Positions 8,276 to 15,898 of a DNA stretch of 49,655 nt are shown one piece after another; within the stretch, counting starts at the first letter, position 1, and the number at the start of each line of letters is the position of its first letter. A program made the position numbers and the translations under genes. The DNA comes from Micromonospora sp. PLK6-60 (GTDB taxonomy: Bacteria; Actinomycetota; Actinomycetes; Mycobacteriales; Micromonosporaceae), in assembly GCF_019890675.1 (NCBI RefSeq), contig NZ_JAIOAA010000027.1:1-49655 (forward strand), in the 5' to 3' direction. The notes beneath the pieces are model-generated. The model had not been told where the DNA came from, made no database searches, and saw only the letters and a program-made list of their open reading frames with translations.

Positions 8276-8392
8276 CGCTGCCTCCTCGCCGGGTCCTGCG
8301 GGCAATGTACGCCCCGGGGAATGCCGGCCGCCGGGCGGACGCTGCACCGTCGCGGGCCGGGGCGGATACGGTGGATCGCGGGAGGTGACGGG

Positions 8393-8869
8393 GTGACCAG
8401 CAGCTGGGAGGCCGCCGTCGAGGCGCAGATCCGCTCGGCGCAGGAGCGCGGCGAGTTCGACAACCTGCCCGGCATGGGCAAGCCGATCCCGGGCGGCAAC
8501 GAGCCGTACGACGAGGCGTGGTGGATCAAGAGCTTCCTGGAGCGGGAGAAGCTCCCCACCGACCTGCTGCTGCCCACTCCGCTGCAACTGCGCCGCAAGA
8601 TCGAGCAGCTCCCCGACGAGGTGCGGGACCTGCCCACCGAGGAGTCGGTACGGGCGTTCGTCGCGGACCTGAACCGGCAGATCGTCGACTGGCTGCGCAC
8701 CCCGACGGGGCCTCGGGTGGTGGTCCGCCCGGTCAACGTCGAGGCGGTGGTGCGGCAGTGGCACGCGCGGCGGTCGGCGCCGGTGGCCCCGGCGACCGCC
8801 AGCGCCCCCAGCCCGCCGGCCCGGCCGCGCCGGCGGTGGCGGCTGCCGTGGCGGCGAGCCGACCGGTGA
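8393..8869 (+). CDS. DUF1992 (DnaJ-C28-like) protein
   Basis: The 158-residue protein starts at a GTG behind GGGAGGTGACGG. Residues 4-35 carry the DUF1992 signature W-E-A-A-V-E-A-Q-I-R-x-A-Q-x-R-G-E-F-D-N-L-P-G followed by G-K-P-I. The domain is shared with eukaryotic DNAJC28, but there is no J domain here. Function is not established. The C-terminal 35 residues are a basic, proline-rich tail. Confidence 0.9.
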   Translation: MTSSWEAAVEAQIRSAQERGEFDNLPGMGKPIPGGNEPYDEAWWIKSFLEREKLPTDLLLPTPLQLRRKIEQLPDEVRDLPTEESVRAFVADLNRQIVDWLRTPTGPRVVVRPVNVEAVVRQWHARRSAPVAPATASAPSPPARPRRRWRLPWRRADR

Positions 8870-8886
8870 CGCGGCCCGGCCGCTGT

Positions 8887-9549
8887 TCAGCCGGTCGGTG
8901 CCGTCACCGACCAGTGGCGGGCCAGCGCCACCGCGGCCAGGAACGCGGCGAGGACGATGGCGGCCTCGGCGCCGATCGCCAGCGGGGTGAACGGGTCGTC
9001 GAGCACCGCGTTGACCCCCACCGCGGCAGCCGTCCCGGCGACCAGCGCGGGCGGCACCAGCAGCGCCGCCCGGTTCGCGGTGTGCCGGACGCGGGGCAGA
9101 CCGCGCAGGGCGACGCGCAGGGCGAGGACCACGCCGGCCACGATGAACGCCGCGACGCCGCCGTAGAAGACGCCGGCGGCGAGCAACACCGGCACGCGTA
9201 CGCCCCGGGGCAGGTCGAACGCCGCCACGAACAGCTCGTGCAGGCCGTTGGCGACGACGAGGCCCACGATGAGGGCGACCAGCGCGCCTGCCGTGGCCAC
9301 GCCGAGCACCTGACCGTAGCGGGCCGGGACCCGGTCGACGCCGGTCTCCTCGGCGATCCGCTTGGCGAACTGGGCGGGGTCGGCGTCGAGGAGTTCGGCC
9401 GGGTCGAGCCCGTCCGCGGCGGCGGCCTCGAGTTCGGCGCGCAGGTCGGCGGCGAGGCCCGCCCGGTCGCGGCGGTGGATGCCGAGCGCGCGCCATTCCC
9501 GGTCTGCGGCGGCGAGGAGGCCGTCAACGGCCGACGTCGACGTGCTCAT
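8887..9549 (-). CDS. HAAS-like membrane protein paired with a PadR regulator
   Basis: The 220-residue product has a soluble helical N-terminus (residues 1-75) containing W-R-A-L-G, R-A-G-L-A-A-D-L-R-A-E-L and an A-K-R-I-A-E-E-T-G motif, then four or five hydrophobic segments. This matches the HAAS/DUF1700-type architecture, a small alpha-helical domain followed by membrane helices, usually encoded directly after a PadR regulator. The ATG at 9549 lies inside the end of the PadR frame (26-bp overlap), so the two are translationally coupled. The role is probably signalling or membrane stress related to the PadR regulon (inference). Confidence 0.75.
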   Translation of the reverse strand: MSTSTSAVDGLLAAADREWRALGIHRRDRAGLAADLRAELEAAAADGLDPAELLDADPAQFAKRIAEETGVDRVPARYGQVLGVATAGALVALIVGLVVANGLHELFVAAFDLPRGVRVPVLLAAGVFYGGVAAFIVAGVVLALRVALRGLPRVRHTANRAALLVPPALVAGTAAAVGVNAVLDDPFTPLAIGAEAAIVLAAFLAAVALARHWSVTAPTG

Positions 9550-9922
9550 GTTCGTCTCCTGGGTTCGGTGGGCGGGTGGCGAGGGTCGCGTTCACCACGT
9601 CGGCGAACTGGGTCCACTGGTCGCGCCAGGCGTGCAGCCGGGCCTGGCCGGCGTCGGTGAGGCGGTAGACCTTGCGGGGTGGGCCGCTGGGACTGGGGTG
9701 CAGCGCGTTGGCCACCAGCCCGGAGCGGTGCAGCCGGGTGATCAACGGATAGACCGTGCCGTAGCTGACCGTGCCGAAGCCGGCGCTGTCGAGCCGGCGT
9801 ACGAGTTCGTAGCCGTGCGCCGGCTCGACAGCGAGCAGCGCCAACAGGCACATGTCCAGGCAGCCGCGCAGCAGTTGGGCCTGCCGCTCGCCCCCGTCGT
9901 CCGAACCGCCGGCCACTATCAT
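9524..9922 (-). CDS. PadR family transcriptional regulator
   Basis: The 132-residue protein has the typical PadR N-terminal winged helix: L-R-G-C-L-D-M-C-L-L-A-L-L at about 18-30, H-G-Y-E-L-V-R-R-L near 36-44, and G-T-V-Y-P-L-I-T-R-L-H-R-S-G-L-V. Y-R-L-T-D-A-G forms the wing. The C-terminus is short, as in class II PadR proteins. The start at 9922 sits seven bases behind a TATTAT hexamer, so the message is probably leaderless. A palindrome over that promoter suggests autoregulation. The downstream gene overlaps by 26 bp. Confidence 0.92.
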   Translation of the reverse strand: MIVAGGSDDGGERQAQLLRGCLDMCLLALLAVEPAHGYELVRRLDSAGFGTVSYGTVYPLITRLHRSGLVANALHPSPSGPPRKVYRLTDAGQARLHAWRDQWTQFADVVNATLATRPPNPGDEHEHVDVGR

Positions 9923-9928
9923 GCGTCA

Positions 9929-9958
9929 CATAATACGGCCGGTACTATGCGCCGTCTA
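9929..9958 (-). promoter_or_regulatory. padR promoter with overlapping palindrome
   Basis: Minus-strand TAGACG (9953-9958), a 17-bp spacer and TATTAT (9930-9935) form the promoter, and the ATG at 9922 lies at the expected start point. The imperfect palindrome CATAATAC-GGCCG-GTACTATG (9929-9949) covers the spacer and the -10 box, which is where a PadR autorepressor would bind. Confidence 0.6.
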
Positions 9959-10100
9959 GTAGCGGGACGCCGTCCGGGAATTCGCGGGATGCGGCACCCG
10001 GGACGGCCAGGAGCGTCCACCGTGGACGGCGCCGTGCCAGGGTCCGCCAACCATCGATCGGCTTCGGCGACATGGGGGTGGGCATGGCCGGCGTTCTACC

Positions 10101-10169
10101 GCCGCTGCCGAGCGCACTGCTCGCCGGTGCGCTCGGCAGCGGCCACGCCACGTCACGTGTGGCGTGACG
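10101..10169. terminator. Tandem hairpins downstream of the methyltransferase
   Basis: A perfect 17-bp inverted repeat (10101-10117 with 10127-10143, nine-base loop) is followed at once by two mutually exclusive hairpins: CACGCCAC/GTGGCGTG (10144-10151, 10159-10166) and CGTCACG/CGTGACG (10151-10157, 10163-10169). They lie 9-77 bases beyond the methyltransferase stop. Rho-independent termination without a U-tract is the simplest reading. The rest of 9959-10100 shows only short inverted repeats and no convincing gene. Confidence 0.55.
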
Positions 10170-10177
10170 CCCGTTGC

Positions 10178-10957
10178 TCAGCGTCGCCGGACGCGTAACA
10201 CGCAGGTCGCCATCGGCAGGGTGAACTCGCCGTCCGTGGTCTCCGGCCGGCTGGCCAGGAAGGCGCGGATCCGGGCGAACGTGGCCTGGCGGTCCTGTTC
10301 CGGCATGACCAGCATCCCCGCCCTGGTGGCGAGCGTCGCCACCAGGGAGTCGGCGGTGCGGCGCTGCCCGTGCGGGAACTCGGCCTGCTCGGGCGAGCCG
10401 AACCGTGGCGCTGCGCCGGTCCTGGGCAGGTGCAGGTCGGCCGTCTCGGCGCGCCAGCTGGCCGGGGTGTCCCGTGGGCCGACGGCCGCGCTCCCGCTGA
10501 TCCGGGCCAGCGCGGCGACCCAGTCGACCCGGTCGTCCAGGACGTTCCACAGGCCGGCCAGGATGCCACCGGGCGCGAGGACCCGGGCGATCTCCGGGCC
10601 GGCGACGGCCATGTCGAACCAGTGCATGGCGTTGCCGGCCAGCACGGCGTCGACGGACCCGTCCGGCAGCGGGATGCGCTCGGCGCTGCCCGGCAGGGCA
10701 CGGACGTCCGGCAGGGCACGGCGCAGCTCGGCCAGCATCGCCGGGTCCGGCTCGACCGCGGTGACGTCCGCGCCCGCCGCGACCAGCGTGGCGGTGAGTT
10801 TGCCGGTGCCCGCGCCGAGATCGAGCACGCGCGGGCCGGGCGCGGGCGTCAGCGCCCAGCGCACCGCGGTCCGCGCGTAGTCGGGGCGGTGTTCGGCGTA
10901 CGCGGTCGCGGCCGGGCCGAACGACGAGGAGTGCCGGAGTCGTTCGTCCTCTCCCAT
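10178..10957 (-). CDS. Class I SAM-dependent methyltransferase
   Basis: The 259-residue protein has methyltransferase motif I V-L-D-L-G-A-G-T-G-K-L-T (about residues 44-55), the acidic V-E-P-D end of strand 2, and A-M-H-W-F-D at motif IV. This is the Methyltransf_11/UbiE-like fold; A-M-H-W-F-D resembles trans-aconitate and related small-molecule methyltransferases. The C-terminal part ends in L-P-M-A-T-C-V-L-R-V-R-R-R. The start at 10957 has a minus-strand TAGGGT (10964-10969) six bases upstream and no strong ribosome site, so it is probably leaderless. Substrate unknown. Confidence 0.92.
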   Translation of the reverse strand: MGEDERLRHSSSFGPAATAYAEHRPDYARTAVRWALTPAPGPRVLDLGAGTGKLTATLVAAGADVTAVEPDPAMLAELRRALPDVRALPGSAERIPLPDGSVDAVLAGNAMHWFDMAVAGPEIARVLAPGGILAGLWNVLDDRVDWVAALARISGSAAVGPRDTPASWRAETADLHLPRTGAAPRFGSPEQAEFPHGQRRTADSLVATLATRAGMLVMPEQDRQATFARIRAFLASRPETTDGEFTLPMATCVLRVRRR

Positions 10958-11064
10958 CTGGTCACCCTATCGACGGCGAGCGAATCCTGGTGTCTCCCGC
11001 CAGCCGCCTCGGTCGGGCGCGTCCGGCCGGGGCCGGCAGCACTGACGTGCCGGTCGGAAAGCGG

Positions 11065-11094
11065 TTGAACCGGCCTTCCGCGTTCCCGTAGGTT
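11065..11094 (+). promoter_or_regulatory. Promoter upstream of the structured leader
   Basis: TTGAAC (11065-11070), an 18-bp spacer and TAGGTT (11089-11094) fit the vegetative consensus. A transcript starting near 11101 would carry a leader of about 197 bases, including the fold-back element, into the DUF1062 gene. Confidence 0.5.
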
Positions 11095-11146
11095 GCCGGC
11101 AGCCCGTCGCCGTGAGGACAGAGGACTGACCACGTGACCCCGCCTG

Positions 11147-11279
11147 CTCTCTAGACCTGACACCTTCTTCCGCGCATCGGTAACCGACGCTGCCGTCGGT
11201 TCTGCCGGGCTGCCCTGGGGCGCCCGGTCATGCGGCGTCCGAGGTCGCGCGTAATCGGCCTCGTGTCAGGTCTAGAGAG
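11147..11279. repeat. 133-bp fold-back element (MITE-like or structured leader)
   Basis: A perfect 17-bp inverted repeat, CTCTCTAGACCTGACAC at 11147-11163 and its complement at 11263-11279, encloses 99 bp. Two internal hairpins sit between: AACCGACG-CTGC-CGTCGGTT (11182-11201) and CCGGGC...GCCCGG (11205-11227). The right arm is followed by a near-copy of its end, TCAGGTCTCGAGA (11281-11293 against 11266-11278). The element fills most of the 340-base gap between the methyltransferase and the DUF1062 gene and ends 18 bases before the latter's ATG. I see no target duplication, so a mobile origin is only one option; the other is an RNA leader. Confidence 0.65.
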
Positions 11280-11297
11280 ATCAGGTCTCGAGAACTC

Positions 11298-11861
11298 ATG
11301 TCTTCATCACCTCATATCGTGCTGCCCTGGGTCGTTCGTCGGACGAGGTTGCCGCTGCTGTCGTTGCGGTGCGCGGACTGCGGGGCGGCGTCGGCCACCA
11401 CCGGCGACGGCAGATTCCGCGTCAACGCCAACGGCAAGCTGCTGGACGTGTGGCTGTTGGTCCGCTGCGTGTCCTGCGATCGGACGATCAAGCTCACCGT
11501 GCACGAGCGGATGCCGGTCGGCTCCTTCGACCCGGCCGCGCTGCACGGCTATCACACCAACGACCCGGACCTGGTGGCGTCCCGGTTGATGGATCCACTG
11601 CTCGCCCGCCGCAACCGTTTCGCGTTGGACTGGACGGGGGCGTGGCGGCTGGACGCCCCGCCGCCGCCACCGCTCGACGAGGCCTGGCCGCTGCAGGTGG
11701 AGGTCGCCTTCGAGGAGCCGGTGCCGGTGCGCCCGGGACGACTCATCGCGCACGGGCTCGGCCTGAGCAGGAGCGAGGTACTGCGCCGGATCAAGTGCGA
11801 CATCTCGTTGCGCCGTCCGACGATCGCCGGATTCACCTTCACGGTGACGGCCGGGAACTAG
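11298..11861 (+). CDS. DUF1062 domain protein
   Basis: The 187-residue product carries two CxxC pairs, R-C-A-D-C-G near residue 25 and R-C-V-S-C-D near 54, which probably bind one zinc, followed by W-x-L-x9-R and H-E-R-M-P. This arrangement and length fit DUF1062. The C-terminal end (E-V-L-R-R-I-K-C-D-I) resembles a small S4-like RNA-binding helix pair, but I am not certain. The ATG at 11298 has only a weak purine-rich site in front, partly inside the fold-back element, so translation may depend on that structure. The family's role is unknown. Confidence 0.75.
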   Translation: MSSSPHIVLPWVVRRTRLPLLSLRCADCGAASATTGDGRFRVNANGKLLDVWLLVRCVSCDRTIKLTVHERMPVGSFDPAALHGYHTNDPDLVASRLMDPLLARRNRFALDWTGAWRLDAPPPPPLDEAWPLQVEVAFEEPVPVRPGRLIAHGLGLSRSEVLRRIKCDISLRRPTIAGFTFTVTAGN

Positions 11862-11938
11862 CGCCGGGGTGGCCGGGTGTCCCGAACGGGCCGCCCGGCC
11901 ACCCCGGCGACGGGCCGGGGCTGTTGCAGACTGATCGC

Positions 11939-13840
11939 ATGACAGTTCTGACCGCCGAGTCCGTGGTCGATGGTCGTGACCCGCGGACCCCGGTGCTCGC
12001 CCGCAACGGGCGTCTGCTCTGCTACGTGCTCGCCCCCAGCAGCCGGATCGGTGACCACCTCGACACCGAGATCTGGCTCGCCGACATCGAGGCCGCCGGC
12101 GCGTCGCGCCGGGCGACCGGCGACACCGCGACGGAGTCCCGGCCGCGCTGGTCGGCGGACTCGGCGACGCTGTTCTTCCTGTCCGACCGCGCCCACCGCG
12201 GCACCCCGCAGGTGCACAGGCTCACCGTCGCCGACGCCACGGTGACCGCGTTGACCAGCTGGCGCGCCGGCATCATCGACCACCTGCCACTGGCCGACCC
12301 GCATCTGGTCGCGCTGCTCGCCGAGGATGAACCCACCGAGCGGGACACCCGCCGGACCCGGGACCGCGACGACGCCATCGTCGTCGGCGAGCGCGAGCCG
12401 CGTGCCCGGGTGCGCCTGCTCGACCTGCGCACCGGCCGGATCACCACGCCGGCGGTGTTCGGCGACCGGCACGTGGTGGAACTGCGGCAGCGGCCCGACG
12501 GCGGCCCGCTCGCCGTGCTCACCCAGGCCAGCGCCGACAGCGACTACGGCCCCCGCACCAGCCGGCTGCACCTGTTCGACGCCGCGACCGGCATCGCCGA
12601 GGACCTCGGGCCGGTCGAGGTCGACGCCCGCGCGCTGACCTGGTGGCCGGCCGAGGACGGTTGGCATCTCGGCTATCTCGCGCTCACCCCGCCGCTGCTG
12701 CAGGCCGGCACCGCCGTGTTCGACCTGGCCCTGGGCAGCCGCGTCCGGCGCAACCGCACCGCTGGTCTCCCGATGTGCCCCACCGAGCTGTGCCAGACCG
12801 ACGCCGCCCCCCTTGTCGTCTTCGCCGACGGCCTGCACACGGCGGTGGCCCGGCTCGATCCCGCCGGCCCCACGATTCTGTCGCGGCGTCCAGGACGCCT
12901 CGACGACCTCACCACGACCTCGACCGGCGCGGTCGTCGCGGCCCTGACCGGCACCCGGTACCAACCCACGAACGTGTACGTCGGTCCGCCGACCGGGCCG
13001 CTGCGAAGGCTCACCGACACCCGCCCGGAACTGCACGGCATCGCCCTCGGCACGCAACAACCGTTGGCCTACTCCGCCGCCGACGGCCTCGACCTGGCCG
13101 GCCTGTTCGTGCTGCCGGTCGGACGAACCGCGTCCGAGGGCCCGTTCCCCCTGGTCACCATCGTGCACGGCGGTCCGTACGAGCGCCACGCCGACCGCTG
13201 CCAGCTGTTCTGGTTTCCCAGCGCGCAGTGGCTGGCCGCCGCCGGCTACGCGGTGTTCCTGCCCAACCCGCGCGGTGGTCAGGGCCACGGCCACGAGTTC
13301 GCCGCCAGCGTCGCCGGCCGGGTCGGTCAGGAGGAGTGGACCGACATCCAGACCGGCATCGACCTGCTCATCGCCCAGGGCATCGCCGATCCCCACCGGC
13401 TGGGCATCGCCGGCTGGAGCCACGGCGGCTTCATGTCCGCCTGGGCCATCGGTCAGACCGGCCGGTTCCGCGCCGCGCTGGTCGGCGCCGGCGTCACCGA
13501 CTGGGGCATGCTCGCCGCGGTCGGGGAGAACGGCCAGTTTGAGGCCGCGCTCGGCGGCAGCACCGGCTGGTCCGGCGTCGGCCCGCACCCACATGACGCG
13601 GTCAGCCCGATCTCCTTCGCCTGCCGCATCCGCACTCCGGTGCTCATCCTGCACGGCGCCGAGGACAGCAACGTCCCCGTCGGACAGGCCGTGTACCTGC
13701 ACCGGGCGCTGCGCCACTTCGACGTCGAGCACGAGTTCGTGATCTACCCGAGGGAGGGCCACTCGATCCGGGAACGCGCCCACCAACTCGACGTCATGCA
13801 CCGGACCCGCGCGTGGTTCGATCGCTGGCTCCGGCCCTGA
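11939..13840 (+). CDS. S9 family prolyl-oligopeptidase-type peptidase
   Basis: The 633-residue protein has an N-terminal seven-bladed beta-propeller-like region (about 1-370) and a C-terminal alpha/beta hydrolase domain. The catalytic triad is clear: Ser494 in G-W-S-H-G-G, Asp576 in H-G-A-E-D-S-N-V-P and His608 in R-E-G-H-S. The oxyanion region is H-G-G-P-Y near residue 409. It should be an acylaminoacyl-peptidase or dipeptidyl aminopeptidase acting on short peptides in the cytoplasm, as no signal peptide is present. The start at 11939 was chosen because everything upstream in frame overlaps the DUF1062 gene. A CAGACT hexamer six bases upstream hints at a leaderless message. Confidence 0.93.
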   Translation: MTVLTAESVVDGRDPRTPVLARNGRLLCYVLAPSSRIGDHLDTEIWLADIEAAGASRRATGDTATESRPRWSADSATLFFLSDRAHRGTPQVHRLTVADATVTALTSWRAGIIDHLPLADPHLVALLAEDEPTERDTRRTRDRDDAIVVGEREPRARVRLLDLRTGRITTPAVFGDRHVVELRQRPDGGPLAVLTQASADSDYGPRTSRLHLFDAATGIAEDLGPVEVDARALTWWPAEDGWHLGYLALTPPLLQAGTAVFDLALGSRVRRNRTAGLPMCPTELCQTDAAPLVVFADGLHTAVARLDPAGPTILSRRPGRLDDLTTTSTGAVVAALTGTRYQPTNVYVGPPTGPLRRLTDTRPELHGIALGTQQPLAYSAADGLDLAGLFVLPVGRTASEGPFPLVTIVHGGPYERHADRCQLFWFPSAQWLAAAGYAVFLPNPRGGQGHGHEFAASVAGRVGQEEWTDIQTGIDLLIAQGIADPHRLGIAGWSHGGFMSAWAIGQTGRFRAALVGAGVTDWGMLAAVGENGQFEAALGGSTGWSGVGPHPHDAVSPISFACRIRTPVLILHGAEDSNVPVGQAVYLHRALRHFDVEHEFVIYPREGHSIRERAHQLDVMHRTRAWFDRWLRP

Positions 13841-13878
13841 CCGGGGCGCGTCCGTGGTTTCCAGACCAGGAACAACGC

Positions 13879-14850
13879 CTACGACGGTTGTCCCGGTGCT
13901 CGCGCTGCGGCTGCGGTGAGCTGCTCTGCCAGGTTCTTCAGGGCTTGCCGTAGTTCGTCGGGTCGGTGGATGGTGAAGGGCCATTCCAGGGAGGCGAGCA
14001 GGTGGGCCATTCCGTCCAGGCGCTCAGCCCTTGCGCGCATCAGGACACCGGCGGTGTCTGCGGTGAGTGTCACGGCGGAGCGGGGCAGTCGGCGGGCGAT
14101 GTCGTCCAGCGGGCCCTGGATGAGAACCTCGACGTCCCACTGGTAGGGCACATGGGCCAGTGCCGAGGTCAGGTGGGTGACCGGGTCGAAGTCGTCGGGG
14201 GCGGTGAAGGTCTGCGTGCGGGTCGTGACTGATGCGATGCGGTCGATGCGGAAGGTCCGTAGGCCGTCGTGCCGGTGGTCGCGGCCGACGGCGTACCAGC
14301 GGCCACGATGGAAGACGACGCCGTAGGGATCGAGGTCACGTTCGGTCTGGTCCTGGTGCCAGGACAGGTAGCTGATGCCGACGGTGGTGCGGGCACGCGA
14401 CGCCTGGGCCAGGGCCAGCAGCACACCCGTCTCGGGTGCCTGGGCGGTCACCGCGTTCGTCGTGAAGGACAAGGTCTCTCGCATGGCGGCCAGCGGCTCC
14501 CGCAGGCTGTCCGGTAGGACGCGTTCGATCTTGGCCAGTGCGCCCGAATTCGCGGGGGTGGCCATGCTCATGCCCAGCCGCTCAGCGGCAAGCAGGCCCA
14601 CGACGACGGCGAGGGCCTCGTCGTTGGTGAGCACCAAGGGTGGCATCCGGTAGCCGCGGGCCAGCCGGTAGCCGCCGTGGCGTCCTCGTTCGGCCTCTAC
14701 CGGGATGCCAAGTTCGCGCAGCTGCGCGGCGTACCGGCGCACGGTGCGGACGTCGGTGCCGAGCCGATCGGCCAGCTCGGAGCCGGGAAGCCGCCGGTGC
14801 GACTGGAGGAGTTCCAGCAGGGTCAGGACACGGGTGAGGGGATGCGACAT
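13879..14850 (-). CDS. WYL-domain transcriptional regulator (YafY type)
   Basis: The 323-residue protein has an N-terminal HTH_11 winged helix (S-G-S-E-L-A-D-R-L-G-T-D-V-R-T-V-R-R-Y at about 23-40) and G-R-H-G-G-Y-R-L near residue 57. The WYL domain lies in the middle: I-S-Y-L-S-W-H, R-x-L-D-P-Y-G-V-V-F-H-R-G-R-W-Y-A-V-G-R-D-H, with F-R-I-D-R-I close behind. WYL proteins sense nucleic-acid or nucleotide ligands. It is divergent from an alpha/beta hydrolase, and an inverted repeat in the shared promoter region suggests that it controls that gene and itself. Confidence 0.93.
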   Translation of the reverse strand: MSHPLTRVLTLLELLQSHRRLPGSELADRLGTDVRTVRRYAAQLRELGIPVEAERGRHGGYRLARGYRMPPLVLTNDEALAVVVGLLAAERLGMSMATPANSGALAKIERVLPDSLREPLAAMRETLSFTTNAVTAQAPETGVLLALAQASRARTTVGISYLSWHQDQTERDLDPYGVVFHRGRWYAVGRDHRHDGLRTFRIDRIASVTTRTQTFTAPDDFDPVTHLTSALAHVPYQWDVEVLIQGPLDDIARRLPRSAVTLTADTAGVLMRARAERLDGMAHLLASLEWPFTIHRPDELRQALKNLAEQLTAAAARAPGQPS

Positions 14851-14859
14851 GGATCACTC

Positions 14860-14882
14860 GACATTTCAGGGCGGAAGTTGTC
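14860..14882. promoter_or_regulatory. Putative operator between WYL regulator and hydrolase
   Basis: GACATTTC, a six-base centre and GAAGTTGTC form an imperfect inverted repeat whose outer arms are GACA and TGTC. It lies 9 bases from the WYL start codon and 47 from the hydrolase start, well placed for control of both. Confidence 0.4.
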
Positions 14883-14929
14883 CTGTATTGATCCTACGCT
14901 TGCCCGGCACCTCACTTCAGGGAGATCAC

Positions 14930-15664
14930 ATGGCTACCTTCGTACTTGTTCCCGGCGCCTGGCTCGGCGCGTGGGCCTGGGAAGACACCGCGCAGGCGCT
15001 GCGTGAGCGCGGGCATACGGCGCTGCCGCTGACGCTGACCGGTCTCGCCGAGTACGCCGACCGGGGCACCCCGGAGACGGACCTGGAAACCCATATCGCG
15101 GACATCACCGACTTCGTCGAGCGACACGGTCTGCGCCAGGTCACTCTGGTTGCGCACAGCTACGCGGCTGCTCCCGTCACCGGTGCCGCCGGGCGCCTTG
15201 GCGAACGGCTGGAGCGGGTGATCTACGTGGACAGCGCCCCGTTCGCCGCGGGCATGTGCATGCTCGACCTCATGCCGGCCGAGGCTGTCGACCAGCTGCG
15301 CCGGCAGGTGGCAGAGTTCGGCGACGGGTGGCGGCTGCCGATGCCGCCCCTTGCTGTCCTGGGCTTGTCCAGCAGCCTCGACGGACTCGACGAGAACAAG
15401 CGGGAGCTGCTGCGCGCAGGTGCCACCTGCCAGCCGTTCGGCACCTTCGCGCAGCGGCTCGCCGTCGCGGCCGAACCCGGCCCGGACGTCGACCGCGTCC
15501 TGGTCGCTTGCCACGACTTCGCGAACCTGCTGGACGCCGGGGTGCCGATGTTGGCGTTCCTCAACCAGCCGCCGTGGCGGCGTTTCGACCTGTCGACGGG
15601 GCATTGGCCGATGTTGTCGGCCCCAGCCGAACTCGCCCACATTCTCGCCTCGACCGCCTCCTGA
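14930..15664 (+). CDS. Alpha/beta hydrolase
   Basis: The 244-residue product begins with F-V-L-V-P-G-A-W-L-G-A-W-A-W, the usual oxyanion-hole entry of the Abhydrolase_6 esterases related to plant methylesterases. The nucleophile elbow is A-H-S-Y-A, with Ser77, instead of the common G-H-S-Y-G; both elbow glycines are alanine, which is odd but tolerated in some members. The likely catalytic His is in S-T-G-H-W-P-M near residue 224. The ATG follows AGGGAG at ideal spacing. Such genes are commonly controlled by a divergent WYL regulator, as here. Substrate unknown. Confidence 0.88.
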   Translation: MATFVLVPGAWLGAWAWEDTAQALRERGHTALPLTLTGLAEYADRGTPETDLETHIADITDFVERHGLRQVTLVAHSYAAAPVTGAAGRLGERLERVIYVDSAPFAAGMCMLDLMPAEAVDQLRRQVAEFGDGWRLPMPPLAVLGLSSSLDGLDENKRELLRAGATCQPFGTFAQRLAVAAEPGPDVDRVLVACHDFANLLDAGVPMLAFLNQPPWRRFDLSTGHWPMLSAPAELAHILASTAS

Positions 15665-15667
15665 CGG

Positions 15668-15898
15668 TGCAGCCGCTGCTGCATCCGCGCGACACCACCT
15701 TCCGACTCCGGCGTCCGCGTGTAGGCACATTAACGAATTATCGACAATGCCAATACAGAAAATCTGAGGGACAAAGGGGGCAAAGCTCCGCTACATCATA
15801 ATGACCGTTATTGCGCGTAAGCCCTTAGGCTGGTGTAACTCCTGCTTCTGTGGATGGTGTCGGGTCAGGCGCGCACCACACCGGGCGACCGTGAGCGC
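15668..15898. other. Low-GC intergenic patch between convergent genes
   Basis: Right after the hydrolase stop is a small hairpin TGCAGC-CGCT-GCTGCA (15668-15683), a weak terminator candidate. From 15721 to 15840 I count 55 G or C in 120 bases, about 46 percent, far below the 70-plus percent around it. I see no convincing gene in it. The HNH nuclease gene ends at 15899 on the other strand. Confidence 0.5.

Noticed and set aside
10015..10027. GTCCACCGTGGAC palindrome in the gap before padR
   Set aside because: Short palindromes of this size occur by chance in such GC-rich DNA, and this one is not near a promoter.
9945..10550. Minus-strand frame covering the gap behind the methyltransferase
   Set aside because: Most of it lies inside the methyltransferase in another frame. 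The part in the gap (9945-10177) has no start signal and crosses the hairpins. A gene remnant cannot be excluded, but nothing supports it.
11858..13984. 708-residue minus-strand frame opposite the S9 peptidase
   Set aside because: Low-complexity Gly/Ala/Val/Arg composition with no motifs, while the plus strand has a full catalytic triad.
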